DNA of 64,000 nucleotides from Luteolibacter yonseiensis (GCF_016595465.1 NZ_JAENIK010000004.1:558001-622000), one strand, 5' to 3'; positions 48,709 through 58,464 are shown, counted from the first letter of the stretch. Notes: a model not told the origin generated them from the letters alone. Numbers and translations: made by a program.

Positions 48709-49509
48709 ATGATTTTCCGAACCGTCATGATTTCCGCAGCCGCCTGTCTCGCCTCGCACGCCGCCGTGCGCTCCGGAAAAGCGGAGGCGGACTGGATCAG
48801 CACGTCCGCCACGTACGAGGCCGGAAGGCCTTTCCAGACTGCGGTGCGGCTGGTGGTGGATGAAGGCTGGCACACCTACTGGAGGAACCCAGGTGAGGGC
48901 GGAATGGAAATTTCCGTGAAATGGGAACTCCCCGCAGGGTGGACGGCGGGCGATCTGGAACATCCGGTGCCCAAGCGCTTCATGACCGGAGATCTGCCGG
49001 GCTTCGGCTACGAGGGTACGGTGGTTTTCCCGGTGGCATTCACCCCTCCCGCCGGTTTTGCGGGTGAGGCGACGTTGAAAGGAAAAATTTCGTGGCTGAC
49101 CTGCAACGAGGCGAACTGCGTGCCTGGCAATGCGGAACTTGTGATATCCGCGCGCCCCGGAGCTCCCGAATCCACGCCTGCGGCAAAAACCATTTCGGAA
49201 GCGCTGGCAAAAGTCCCGAGACCCCTGCCGGCCGTCACTCTGACCGTCGCGGAAAAGCCCGAAACCCTGCTCCTCTCCATCAAGAACTCGGAGGACAAGT
49301 CTTTCGATCCCAAGAATTTCGATATTTTCCCGGAAACCCGCCAAATCGTGGACGCCGCCGCTTCCTACACTTTCGTGAAAGAGGGTGAGGAATGGCGGAC
49401 GGAGGTCAAAAAAAGCGAGTATCTCACCCCTCCCCTCACCTCCCTCACCCTCGTCCTCGCGGGAAAAAACGGCAGGCTTCCGCACACGGTCACCTGGAAA
49501 TCGGAATAA
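48709..49509 (+). CDS. Stand-alone DsbD N-terminal (alpha) domain protein
   Basis: The 266-residue product (ATG 48709) has a signal peptide and an immunoglobulin-like domain with VVDEGWHTYWRNPGEGG, PKRFMTGDLPGFGYEG and SWLTCNEANCVPG. These are the conserved blocks of the DsbD alpha domain, which passes reducing power in the periplasm through a Cys pair (here in TCNEANC). The transmembrane beta and thioredoxin-like gamma domains are absent. A redoxin gene follows 68 bp downstream, which suggests a periplasmic thiol-redox function for the pair. Confidence 0.8.
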   Translation: MIFRTVMISAAACLASHAAVRSGKAEADWISTSATYEAGRPFQTAVRLVVDEGWHTYWRNPGEGGMEISVKWELPAGWTAGDLEHPVPKRFMTGDLPGFGYEGTVVFPVAFTPPAGFAGEATLKGKISWLTCNEANCVPGNAELVISARPGAPESTPAAKTISEALAKVPRPLPAVTLTVAEKPETLLLSIKNSEDKSFDPKNFDIFPETRQIVDAAASYTFVKEGEEWRTEVKKSEYLTPPLTSLTLVLAGKNGRLPHTVTWKSE

Positions 49510-49576
49510 AACTCCGTTCGACACGTCCCAATCTTGCGCCACGTTTGGCGCTGTATTGTCTCAAATCCCTAAATTT

Positions 49577-50173
49577 ATGAAATCCATCATCCTTACCACC
49601 CTCGTTTCCGCCTGCGCGTTCGTCACCGCCCATGCCGCGGAAATCGGCAAGCCAGCCCCAGCCTTCACCGCGAAGGACGCCAAGGGCGCGACCGTTTCGC
49701 TCGCGGACCAGAAAGGAAAAGTCGTCGTGCTCGAATGGGTCAACTTCGACTGCCCGTTCGTCAAGAAGCACTACGGCAGCGGAAATCTCCAGAAGCTCCA
49801 GGCCGACTACACCGCCAAAGGCGTGGTCTGGCTGACCATCAGCTCCGCCGCCGAGGGCAAGGACGCCTATGTCGAGCCATCCAAACTCGGTGAACTCGCC
49901 TCCTCGAAAGGCAGCAAAGCCAGCCACATCATCGCCGACGGCGATGGAAAGATCGGCAAGGCCTACGATGCCAAGGTGACTCCCCACCTGTTCATCATCG
50001 ATAAGGAGGGCAAGCTCGCCTACAATGGCGCGATCGACTCGAAGGCGACCACGGAGGTCGCCGACGTGGACACCGCCGACAAGCTCTTCGCAAATGCGGC
50101 GGACGCCGTTCTCGCGGGCAAGACGGTGGAAAACGCCAAGAACCAGCCATATGGCTGCGGCGTGAAGTACTAA
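49577..50173 (+). CDS. Exported redoxin / AhpC-TSA-like protein
   Basis: The 198-residue protein (ATG 49577) has a signal peptide (SIILTTLVSACAFVTAHA). A thioredoxin fold of the TlpA/AhpC type then reads IGKPAPAFTAKDAKG, VVLEWVNFDCPFVKKHYGSG and a cis-Pro loop VTPHLFIIDKEG. Only one Cys occupies the active-site stretch (DCPFVKKHY), as in a group of peroxiredoxin-like periplasmic proteins. A late Cys near the C-terminus (YGCGVKY) might form the resolving partner. A hairpin terminator follows. Confidence 0.88.
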   Translation: MKSIILTTLVSACAFVTAHAAEIGKPAPAFTAKDAKGATVSLADQKGKVVVLEWVNFDCPFVKKHYGSGNLQKLQADYTAKGVVWLTISSAAEGKDAYVEPSKLGELASSKGSKASHIIADGDGKIGKAYDAKVTPHLFIIDKEGKLAYNGAIDSKATTEVADVDTADKLFANAADAVLAGKTVENAKNQPYGCGVKY

Positions 50174-50199
50174 GCCTCCCGTAATCGTTGAAACTTCAG

Positions 50200-50231
50200 A
50201 CACCCCCGCGCCTCACCGGCAGGGGGTGTTT
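50200..50231 (+). terminator. Hairpin terminator between redoxin and GNAT-like genes
   Basis: ACACCCCC (50200-50207) pairs with GGGGGTGT (50222-50229), with a 14-base loop and a short T run (TTT). It lies 27 bp after the redoxin stop and 5 bp before the end of the convergent gene. Confidence 0.6.
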
Positions 50232-50235
50232 CCGT

Positions 50236-51480
50236 TCAACCCGCATCCGCCGTTTTTTTGAACGGGTTGCGGTCCGGAGCGTCATCATGCCCGATGCCTG
50301 CCAGCAGGCGTTTGATGAGTTTGTTGAGCACCGGCTGGCGATGGCGCAGCAGGATGCCGAACGTTTCGGGTTTCGCACCGAGTGCTGCTTTCGGCTCAAG
50401 CGCGGTGCGCCCGAATGAAATACGTTTGCAGCCGAGCAGGATCGCGTCGCTGATGCCGACATGCAGCAGCCGCAGATAGATCGGAAGGCCTGCCGCCGCC
50501 TCACGGTCGAATCCGATATGATAGGCGACGGCGGTTTCGCCATCTGCGAGGGTGATCAGAAAGCCGAGCACCGCGCCGTCGCGCTTCAAAATGCCGCATC
50601 GCAACCGATCTCCCGCCACGCGCTGGAGCACAGGAAAATAATCCTCCTTCAATTCATACGGCCGGAAGTCCGCGTTGCGCTGGACCGCCTGATAGAGTTC
50701 GTGGATGCGGGACCGCATCGCCGTGATGTCGGGCATCGACTCGATCGTGCAACCGGCTTCGTCGATGGGCTTGAAAACGCTGTTGCGGATTCCGCTGCGA
50801 TATTTGGACGCGAGGCTCGCGAGATAGTCGTCGTGGCTTTTCCAAGCGGCATCCAATGTCAGAACCATGTTGGGCTCGGTCTCGACATAGCGGTAGCTCA
50901 GATTGGACAGGCTCGATGAGTTTCGCTTGTGGGGTTCGTGGATGTCCTTGATCAGCACGAAATGAGCGGAGCCTCGAAGTTTGTCCGCCGCACGAACGCG
51001 GTACAGCACTTCGGCCACACCGTGCCATGCGACATCCGGATCGGCATCCGGTGCGAAGGCGACACTGTGCTGGCCGTAGCTCAGCAAATTGCCGCACGTC
51101 AGCACCCGCTGGGTGACCCGCGCGGCCAGCTTGTCCAGTGCGGCGCGTGAGGGCGTCTCCACCTTCGATGCCTTTGACGGCCGTACTTGTGCCACACCGA
51201 TATCGACCAACTGCATGTAAACCGCGGCGACCGGCCGCTGTCCGCCATCGAAAATCAACGCATATCTCGGTGCGAGATTCGCGGGCAACACGGCTTCCAA
51301 CGCGACGAGATAAGCGTGCGACATGAAGAATCCCGCATCCGCCGTCAGCAGGTTCCAAGCTCGCGCATCAAGCATCCCCAGCCGGTCCGCAATCGCGTAT
51401 TCCAATCGCGCCGGACCGCGAAGACGTTTGCGTTCGGCGACCGCCTCGCGGATGGCGAGGGTCTTTGAAATGATTTTCAC
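50236..51480 (-). CDS. GNAT/FemAB-like acyltransferase of unknown substrate
   Basis: I start at GTG 51480 (MKIISKTLAIREA); a TTG at 51510 would add ten residues, and no strong ribosome binding site decides. The 414-residue protein has the double-GNAT layout seen in FemAB and BioF2-like proteins: SKYRSGIRNSVFKPIDEAG, AMRSRIHELYQAV, CGILKRDGAVLGFLITL and YHIGFDREAAAGLPIYLRLLHVGIS (in parts). Members transfer amino-acyl or acyl groups, often to cell-envelope precursors. The substrate is not predictable here. Confidence 0.7.
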   Translation of the reverse strand: MKIISKTLAIREAVAERKRLRGPARLEYAIADRLGMLDARAWNLLTADAGFFMSHAYLVALEAVLPANLAPRYALIFDGGQRPVAAVYMQLVDIGVAQVRPSKASKVETPSRAALDKLAARVTQRVLTCGNLLSYGQHSVAFAPDADPDVAWHGVAEVLYRVRAADKLRGSAHFVLIKDIHEPHKRNSSSLSNLSYRYVETEPNMVLTLDAAWKSHDDYLASLASKYRSGIRNSVFKPIDEAGCTIESMPDITAMRSRIHELYQAVQRNADFRPYELKEDYFPVLQRVAGDRLRCGILKRDGAVLGFLITLADGETAVAYHIGFDREAAAGLPIYLRLLHVGISDAILLGCKRISFGRTALEPKAALGAKPETFGILLRHRQPVLNKLIKRLLAGIGHDDAPDRNPFKKTADAG

Positions 51481-51539
51481 AGCAGAGGAATATAAAAACC
51501 CTCCGGACAATTCAATTTCGAATCAGTCAACGGCCCCTG

Positions 51540-52766
51540 TCAGGCAGGCACCTTGTCCAACCCGAACGCATCATGCACCGCGCGGGCCGCGTCTTCGATG
51601 CGGGGCTCCTCCACGGTGACGGCGATCTTGATTTCCGAGGTGGAGATCATGCCGATGTTGATGTCCGCGTCGCCGAGCGCCTTGAACATGGTGGCAGCGA
51701 CGCCCGAGTGGGAACGCATGCCGATGCCGACGGCGGAAAGCTTGGCGATGCCGGCCTCGGTTTCAATCTTCGCGGTGGGCGCGAGATCGGCGAGCACTGG
51801 CTTGAGCGCGGCCTGGGCCTTGCCGAGGTCGCTGGAATGCATCGTGAACGAGTGGCGGGCGAAGCCGTCGTGCGCGATGTTCGAGACGATCATGTCGAGG
51901 TTGATCTCCGCATCACCCAGCGCGCCGAGGATGCGGCCGGACATGCCGGGCTCGTCGGGGATGCCGGTGATGGTGACACGCGCTTGCGAGCGCTCGATCG
52001 ATACGCCGCGGATGACGACGTTTTCCATGTTGGGATGTTCTTCTAACACGAGGGTTCCGGGATTGTCGTTGAGTGAGGAGCGGACTTCGAAAACGACGCC
52101 GAATTTTTTCGCGAATTCGACGGAGCGGGATTGCATGACCTTGGAGCCGGACGACGCCATTTCCAGCATTTCGTCATAGGAGATCTCCGGCAGCTTGCGG
52201 GCGTTTTTGACGATGCGGGGGTCGCAGGTGTAGACGCCGTCCACATCGGTGAGGATCTGGCAGACATCCGCCTTGAGCGCGGCGGCCACGGCGATGGCGG
52301 TGAGGTCGGAACCTCCACGGCCCAGGGTGTGGATCATGCCATCCGGAGTGACTCCTTGGAAACCGGCGACCACGAGGGATTTGCCCTCATCCAGAAAGCG
52401 CTGCATCAGGGTGGGATCCATGTTCAGGATGCGGCCACGCGTGTGGGAGCCGGTGGTCATGATGCCCGCCTGGCGACCGGTGATGGACGCGGAGTCCACG
52501 CCGAGTTCCTGCAATGCCATGGAAACCAGAGCAATCGATTGTTGCTCGCCTGTGGCGAGAAGCACGTCCAGCTCGCGCTCGGATGGGTTTTCGGAAATTT
52601 CCTTCGCCATCTTGATCAGGTTGTCGGTGACGCCGGACATCGCGGAGACGACGGCGAGGACCTGATTTCCCTCGTCGCGCGTGCGTTTCATACGCGCGGC
52701 GACATTGCGGATGCGATCGATGGTGCCGACGGACGTGCCGCCGTATTTTTGAACGATGAGTGCCAT
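51540..52766 (-). CDS. lysC: Aspartate kinase
   Basis: The 408-residue enzyme phosphorylates aspartate for lysine, threonine and methionine synthesis (and diaminopimelate for peptidoglycan). It begins MALIVQKYGGTSVG and has VVSAMSGVTDNLI, LATGEQQSIALVS, RGGSDLTAIAVAAAL and DVDGVYTCDPRIV. Two ACT domains (about 260-400) then probably sense lysine or threonine. An internal translation start for a separate beta subunit, as in Bacillus, was not evident. Confidence 0.96.
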   Translation of the reverse strand: MALIVQKYGGTSVGTIDRIRNVAARMKRTRDEGNQVLAVVSAMSGVTDNLIKMAKEISENPSERELDVLLATGEQQSIALVSMALQELGVDSASITGRQAGIMTTGSHTRGRILNMDPTLMQRFLDEGKSLVVAGFQGVTPDGMIHTLGRGGSDLTAIAVAAALKADVCQILTDVDGVYTCDPRIVKNARKLPEISYDEMLEMASSGSKVMQSRSVEFAKKFGVVFEVRSSLNDNPGTLVLEEHPNMENVVIRGVSIERSQARVTITGIPDEPGMSGRILGALGDAEINLDMIVSNIAHDGFARHSFTMHSSDLGKAQAALKPVLADLAPTAKIETEAGIAKLSAVGIGMRSHSGVAATMFKALGDADINIGMISTSEIKIAVTVEEPRIEDAARAVHDAFGLDKVPA

Positions 52767-52957
52767 GGCTGGGAGCGGGCCGCAGTGAAGGGGAACTTCT
52801 CAATCTTGGCAAGAAATTGAAATCAACGGGTTGAGAGGCTGCCCTGTGCTGAATAATACCCGTCCGTGTCCGCCAAATCGCCGGCACGAAGACTTTTCAC
52901 CGCCTCGATCGGCAAAACGGGAGGATGCCATGCGGGGTTTTGCCGGCAGGTGTGAAA

Positions 52958-53500
52958 ATGGAAATGGATTCCACTTCCGGGTTCCGGGTGAAAGGCTCTT
53001 ACTCGGCCTCAGGGATTTTTTTGGGAAATCTCAAATGGATGAATCCGGAAATACAGCTCGAAACCCAGCGCATCATCATCAGGACCCGCTCCTTCCTGGA
53101 TATCATCACCTTCGGAAATTGGAGAAGAATCCTCTCCCTGGACTTTTCACTGGGAAGCCTTGAGGAAAAAACCATCCGGATTTCAAAAATCTCCGTCCGG
53201 AGATATGAGCTCCAGACCTTTGATGCCGTCGAGTATTCCTACCAGCTTCTGGGTTCCATCTCCCAGGAAGGAATGGATCACGAACATGAGGAATTCAGGG
53301 TCGGGCTGAGATCCAAATCAACGGGCACGGTTTATCCCCTCGCGGCGTTCCGCGGCACGGCTTCGACTCCCTCGGGACTTGGCGTCTGGATCCTATCGAT
53401 TTTTCCAGCGTCCTTTCGGGCCTCGGACAACCGGCACGAAGCGGAAGCCCGATCTCTCGCGAACCTCCTTTGTGACAAATTGAATCTCAAGCTGACATGA
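52958..53500 (+). CDS. Hypothetical protein
   Basis: The 180-residue product (ATG 52958; nearby GTG and ATG codons are alternatives) has alternating strands with many basic and aromatic residues (for example QRIIIRTRSFLDIITFGNWRR in parts) and one hydrophobic stretch near 145-160 (GVWILSIFP). There is no signal peptide and no recognised domain. It is convergent with the histidine kinase gene. Base composition is slightly more AT-rich than its neighbours. Confidence 0.5.
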   Translation: MEMDSTSGFRVKGSYSASGIFLGNLKWMNPEIQLETQRIIIRTRSFLDIITFGNWRRILSLDFSLGSLEEKTIRISKISVRRYELQTFDAVEYSYQLLGSISQEGMDHEHEEFRVGLRSKSTGTVYPLAAFRGTASTPSGLGVWILSIFPASFRASDNRHEAEARSLANLLCDKLNLKLT

Positions 53501-53531
53501 AGGAACCGCCCACATGGGACTCCGCCAACCT

Positions 53532-56500
53532 TCAGATTTCAATGACCGCGCCGTTTTCGCATTTCGTGCGGTAAGCAACCTTCAGCGCTTTCACGAGCTC
53601 GTCCCTCCGGACAGGCTTGCTGAGATAATCATCCATGCCGGAGGCGATGCATCTTTCCCGGTCCTCGGCGCTGACGTCCGCGGTGAGCGCGATGATGCGG
53701 GGACGTTCGTCCCGGGGATACAGACGGCAGATCTCCCGCGCCGCCTGGAGGCCGTCCATCTCGGGCATCTGCACGTCAAGCAGGAGGACATCGAACCTTT
53801 TCCGTTTCAAAGCCTCGAGAACTTCCAGGCCGTTTTCGGTCATCTCACAGCCGTATCCCAGTTTTTCCAGAACAAGCGTGATGACCCTCTGGTTGACCTT
53901 GTTGTCCTCCGCGATGAGGATTTTCAACGGGTGGTCGTGCGAAAGGAACAGCTTCTCCTCCTCCGGCACCGCCTGCCGGACCTTTCTTCCGGTCGGAAGA
54001 TTGGCTTTCATGCTTTCAAAAAGCGTGGAAACTCGGACGGATTTCACCCTCACATGCGATGAGGCTCCCTGCCCCGCATCATCCCGGGAACTTTCCGTGG
54101 CGGACAAAACCAGCACCGGAAGATTGCGCCGGGCCTGCAGTTCCCGCATCCGTGTGGCGAACCCGGACCCATCCTCAAGAGGCGCGTGGCCCGCCGTGAT
54201 CACCATGTCGAAAGGATCACCCCGTTCGATCCATTCGAGAGCCTCCAGCGGATCCGCGGCTTCTTTCGGCCGCATGCCCCAGGCGTTCATCCGTTCACGC
54301 AGGATCCAGCGGTTCGTGCCGCTTTGAGCCAGGATCAGAACCCTCACTCCCTCCAGATCCCTCCGTTGGTAGATCGCGGGCTTCGCAAGGCCGGCCGATT
54401 CCAAGGGTATTTCAAATTGAAAATCCGCTCCGTGTCCTTCCACCGAGTCCACCCAGATCCTGCCACCCATCACGTGAACGATCTTGTAACAGATCGCAAG
54501 TCCCAAGCCGGTGCCGCCGAATTTGCGGCTGGTCGAGGAGTCCACCTGGCTGAACGCCTTGAACAGACGGTGCAACCTGTCGGGGGGAATTCCTATCCCG
54601 GTATCACGTACGGACACCCGCAGGAGATCCTTCCCGCCTCCGCCCAGTTTTGTCATCTTTACGAACACCTCCCCTTGTTCGGTGAATTTGACCGCGTTCG
54701 TCACGAGGTTCACCAGCACCTGGCGCAGCCGGGTCATGTCGCCTTTCAGACATCCCGGCACCTCCGGATCGATCCAGTAAAACAGATCCAACTTCTTGTG
54801 GGACGCCAGTGAGGAGGCGATATCCAGCGCCGACTCCACGCACTCATGGATGTCCACCGCCACCCGCTCCAGTTCCAGACGTCCGGCTTCGATTTTCGAG
54901 AAATCCAGGATATCGTTGATGAGTGTCAGCAAAATGTCCCCGCTGAGCCTGACGGTGTTCACCATCTCGCGCTGCTGATCCTCCAAGGTCGTGTCATTGA
55001 GAAGATCCGACATTCCGATCATCGCATTCAGCGGCGTGCGGATCTCATGACTCATGTTTGCCAGGAACTCGGCCTTCGCCTTGTCCGCGTTCTCCGCCTT
55101 CTGCGTGGCTGCCTGGAGCTCGATGTTCCGTTGGATGAGCAGTTCGGAGGCCCTGTGGCGCTCGCTGATGTCCTGGAGAACGCCCCGCAGGCCGATCACT
55201 TTTCCGTTTCCGTCGCTTACCGGCTCGCCTCTGGAATAGACCCAGATCGAATTGCCCGAACGGGTCGTCAGCGGCAGCTCATATTCGAAAAGCTCTCCTG
55301 TTTCGATACTCCTCTGCAGGTGGTTGCGGATGATCTGGCGACCCTCCGGCGCGAAAAATGCCAGCGCCTCGTCCAAGGAAACAGGAGTGCCCGCCGGCAC
55401 CTCGTGGATGGCGTAGGTCATGTCCGACCAGACCGGGCTGTTGCCATCAAGCATCACTTCCCAATGTCCCAAACGCGAGATCCTCCCCGCAGCCTCCAAC
55501 AGGGAGTGGGTCGTTTGCAGCTTGAGATAGGAATCCTGCAGGGCCGCGGCGCGGATCTTGGATATCTGCTGGCTGCGGACCGCGATCCCCATCGCCGCGG
55601 AGAGCGCCAGCCCCGTGAACAAGATGATGTGTGCGGTGCCCCCGTTCAAGCCGGGCTTGTCACGTGGTCTCGCCGAGATCCGCAACGTCCTCCCGGTGAA
55701 AGTCACCGATTTTTCAGCCATCTTCCGCGGCGTCACGACATCCTTGGTGATGTTGCTGTAGATGAGCTGGTCATCAAAAACGATACTGATATAGTAGTCA
55801 TTTCCCTGGGCCTCGGAAACAATATCGCGCAGAAAATCCTCCAGATTGATCACCCCTGCGGTGAAACCATCAAACCCGCTGGGGAGCGATACCGGCACAT
55901 AGGCCACGAAACCCCATCCGCCCTGCCTGATCCTGATGATCGGGGAAAGAACGCTCTGCCGCTTCGCCGCAGCCTCGCGAAGGCCCGCCGCCGCGGGCCA
56001 GCGGTTGTCCTTGGCCAGGTCCATGCCCACGATGCCCGTGTTTCCCGTGGCCGGCATGACCCATCGGACCCGCAGGGCGGAGTCCACCCGCTGGATGGAC
56101 TCGAAGATTTTTTCCTCCCGCAGGTAGGTATTGGCATCCGCCCGCCAGCTGCCCTCGGGAAGTCCGCCGGCCGCCTCCCATCGCCCGGCCATCCGTTGCA
56201 GGGCCTTGAGCCGGAATTCCAGCCTCGCCTCCATATCGATGCCAAGTGAATGAACCACCGTTTCCGCCGCCATTTTGGCCGCATTCTGCTGTTCGATCAG
56301 AAGGGACTGCCAGAGGATCAGCGATATCGTGGCCGTCGCGGTGACGATGGGCACCGGCAGCCAGCGATCCTCCCTCAGATTCCGCCCTTCCGCGGTGAAC
56401 ATCTGTGTCAGCAGGATTCCGAGACTGAGCATTGTCATCCCCGCCACCGTGTGAACGGCCATCCCCGCGAACCCGCCCCACTCGAGGGTTTCCCTCAACC

Positions 56501-57005
56501 TCGTAACGTAGCCGAACATCGCCATCGAACACATCGCAAGCACCACGGAACCGGCGAGCCAGACAATCACCCGTTTCTCCCCTTGGGAGATGTTTGAAGC
56601 CAATGCCGCCAAGGTGCTTCCACAAACAAAAAAGCAACTTGCGGTCGATGGGGCGGGCCGGATGGGAAAACGCCCCGCGAACGAAGGAAGCATGTCGACG
56701 ATCAGTCCCACGCCCAAATCAACTCCCAGCACATGCTCCAGGCACCGGAGCAGGCCGACAAGGCCCGCACAACCGCCACAGAGCATCGCGATTTTGGATC
56801 TTCCCCATACCACAGTCAGGACCAATGCGACACCGCAGAGGATGAATCCCAACGCGGTGGAATACTGCATGTAGGCATAACCCGGCCTTATCTGCAGCAA
56901 GGCGACGTATTGCAAATGCCACCCGACGAGAACTGTCAGCCCGAGCAGAATCACCACAATTCCACATGAAACAGCCAATTTTCTGTATAACTTATCGGGG
57001 GGCAT
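53532..57005 (-). CDS. Hybrid sensor histidine kinase (MASE-like membrane part, CHASE, PAS, HisKA, HATPase, two receivers)
   Basis: The 1157-residue protein (ATG 57005) opens with about eight membrane helices (residues 1-260). A periplasmic CHASE-type sensor follows (about 270-490, NTGIVGMDLAKDNRWPAA and GGWGFVAYVPV). Next come a helix, a PAS domain (about 520-640), HisKA with phospho-His 653 in MSHEIRTPLN and HATPase (GTGLGLAICYKIV). A first receiver-like domain lacks the phospho-Asp (VITAGHAP instead of D). The second receiver is canonical, with Asp 1077 in LLLDVQMPEMDG, a TAD-type switch and KPV Lys. A phosphorelay output is expected, but no dedicated response regulator lies next to it. 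Confidence 0.92.
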   Translation of the reverse strand: MPPDKLYRKLAVSCGIVVILLGLTVLVGWHLQYVALLQIRPGYAYMQYSTALGFILCGVALVLTVVWGRSKIAMLCGGCAGLVGLLRCLEHVLGVDLGVGLIVDMLPSFAGRFPIRPAPSTASCFFVCGSTLAALASNISQGEKRVIVWLAGSVVLAMCSMAMFGYVTRLRETLEWGGFAGMAVHTVAGMTMLSLGILLTQMFTAEGRNLREDRWLPVPIVTATATISLILWQSLLIEQQNAAKMAAETVVHSLGIDMEARLEFRLKALQRMAGRWEAAGGLPEGSWRADANTYLREEKIFESIQRVDSALRVRWVMPATGNTGIVGMDLAKDNRWPAAAGLREAAAKRQSVLSPIIRIRQGGWGFVAYVPVSLPSGFDGFTAGVINLEDFLRDIVSEAQGNDYYISIVFDDQLIYSNITKDVVTPRKMAEKSVTFTGRTLRISARPRDKPGLNGGTAHIILFTGLALSAAMGIAVRSQQISKIRAAALQDSYLKLQTTHSLLEAAGRISRLGHWEVMLDGNSPVWSDMTYAIHEVPAGTPVSLDEALAFFAPEGRQIIRNHLQRSIETGELFEYELPLTTRSGNSIWVYSRGEPVSDGNGKVIGLRGVLQDISERHRASELLIQRNIELQAATQKAENADKAKAEFLANMSHEIRTPLNAMIGMSDLLNDTTLEDQQREMVNTVRLSGDILLTLINDILDFSKIEAGRLELERVAVDIHECVESALDIASSLASHKKLDLFYWIDPEVPGCLKGDMTRLRQVLVNLVTNAVKFTEQGEVFVKMTKLGGGGKDLLRVSVRDTGIGIPPDRLHRLFKAFSQVDSSTSRKFGGTGLGLAICYKIVHVMGGRIWVDSVEGHGADFQFEIPLESAGLAKPAIYQRRDLEGVRVLILAQSGTNRWILRERMNAWGMRPKEAADPLEALEWIERGDPFDMVITAGHAPLEDGSGFATRMRELQARRNLPVLVLSATESSRDDAGQGASSHVRVKSVRVSTLFESMKANLPTGRKVRQAVPEEEKLFLSHDHPLKILIAEDNKVNQRVITLVLEKLGYGCEMTENGLEVLEALKRKRFDVLLLDVQMPEMDGLQAAREICRLYPRDERPRIIALTADVSAEDRERCIASGMDDYLSKPVRRDELVKALKVAYRTKCENGAVIEI

Positions 57006-57366
57006 GGACTCAACAAAACTCACCAACCTGAAAATCAGGAATTTCCAACATTGGTGATGGGGGGCGACGGGCGTAAATTGGATGCCCCCCTGTGTCAAGT
57101 CTGGCAAGGAACCGTCAGATACACAGTCAATTCATTTGGAATCATTTAACATCAAAATGGCCATACAAAATGGCCGCCCTCCGCGTGCTTGTTTTCAGAA
57201 GATCCCATCAATCATCCTTCGCCTGATTCCGCTTTGCCGGCAGTGGACTTCAGAAGCTCGATTCACTTTCAGGATTGCCGGATAATACCGATTTGCGTAA
57301 TTTCTGCCGGAGAGGTGCGGGAAAAGGTTTCCCAACACCTGGCGATGGCTTTTCACTCTTCCGCGC
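57006..57366. promoter_or_regulatory. Divergent regulatory region between the histidine kinase and murG
   Basis: No gene is supported in these 361 bp. It carries a 10-bp direct repeat CAAAATGGCC at 57153-57162 and 57166-57175 (period 13). A GATAAT at about 57281-57286, in an otherwise promoter-poor stretch, could be the -10 box of the murG operon. The -35 is not clear. Confidence 0.4.
57153..57175. repeat. Tandem 10-bp direct repeat in regulatory region
   Basis: CAAAATGGCC occurs twice (57153-57162, 57166-57175) separated by ATA. Spacing of 13 bp is more than one helical turn. It could be a pair of half-sites for a regulator or chance; no third copy was seen nearby. Confidence 0.6.
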
Positions 57367-58464
57367 GTGTCTCGATCCCTAAAAATTCTCATCGCCTGTG
57401 GCGGCACGGGCGGCCATTTGTTCCCCGGCATCGCCGTGGCGGAAGCCCTGCTCGCGCGGGGTCATGAAGTGCTCCTGCTGATCTCGGAGAAGAAGGTGGA
57501 TTCCGAGGCATCGGCGAAGTACAAGCATCTGACCTTCAAGACCATGCCCGCGGTGGCAAAGCCGCCGACCTTGTCGTTGCGGATGCTGCCGTTTCTCTGG
57601 AAAATGTGGGGCAGCGTGAGGCATTGCAGGAAGGTCATCCGTGGATTCAAGGCGGATGCGGTGCTGGGAATGGGCGGCTTCACTTCATTGCCGCCGGTTT
57701 ACGCGGGACACAAGATGGGGTTGAAGACGTTCATCCACGACTCCAACGCCCGGCCCGGTCGCGCGAATGTCCTGACGAGCCGTTTCTGCACACGGGTGTT
57801 CCTCGGTCTGGAACCGGCGAAGAGTTTTTTCCCGAATCGGGAGACCGTGACAACCGGTACACCGGTGCGCCCGGAAATCATCCATCTTCCTTCGTTGGAA
57901 GAGGCTGCAGCGACGTTCGGACTGGAGGTCGGCCGCCCCACCATCGTCGTCACCGGCGGCAGCCAGGGAGCGAAACGCCTGAACGAACTTTGCGCCCAGG
58001 CGGCCGCAAGCCTTCCACCCCAGACGCAGGTGCTCCACATCGCGGGAGCGCTTGATTTCCAACGGGTCACCGAAATCACCCAAGGCCGTGAAGGATACAA
58101 GGTGCTGGGGTTCTGCGACCAGATGCCATCCGCCTACGCCGTGGCGGATCTCGTCATCGCCCGATCCGGCGCTTCCAGCCTGACGGAGATCTCCATCGCC
58201 GGACACCCGTCCATTCTTGTTCCATTCCCGTATGCGGCGGACGACCACCAGACGCGGAATGCGGAGGTTTTCGCGAATGCCGGAGCTTCCATTCTCGTTC
58301 AAGAGCGTGATCTGGACGCGGAAAAGCTGGCCGGACTCGCAACTTCCATTTTGCAAGACTTGCCAACCTACAAACGCATGGCAAAAGCGGCCCACGCACT
58401 CGCCGTCCCCGACGCAGCGGACCGGGTGTGCGCCGCAATCGAAGCCACTCTCACCTCATCATGA
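57367..58464 (+). CDS. murG: UDP-N-acetylglucosamine-N-acetylmuramyl-(pentapeptide) pyrophosphoryl-undecaprenol transferase
   Basis: The 365-residue GT-B enzyme adds GlcNAc to lipid I to form lipid II at the inner face of the membrane. It begins with GTG 57367 and has ILIACGGTGGHLFPGIAVA, GMGGFTSLPPV, VTGGSQGAKRLNE and the UDP-GlcNAc site VIARSGASSLTEISIAG followed by PFPYAADDHQTRNA. It overlaps murC-murB by ATGA. Elsewhere ftsW usually precedes murG; here a divergent histidine kinase does. Confidence 0.96.
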   Translation: MSRSLKILIACGGTGGHLFPGIAVAEALLARGHEVLLLISEKKVDSEASAKYKHLTFKTMPAVAKPPTLSLRMLPFLWKMWGSVRHCRKVIRGFKADAVLGMGGFTSLPPVYAGHKMGLKTFIHDSNARPGRANVLTSRFCTRVFLGLEPAKSFFPNRETVTTGTPVRPEIIHLPSLEEAAATFGLEVGRPTIVVTGGSQGAKRLNELCAQAAASLPPQTQVLHIAGALDFQRVTEITQGREGYKVLGFCDQMPSAYAVADLVIARSGASSLTEISIAGHPSILVPFPYAADDHQTRNAEVFANAGASILVQERDLDAEKLAGLATSILQDLPTYKRMAKAAHALAVPDAADRVCAAIEATLTSS

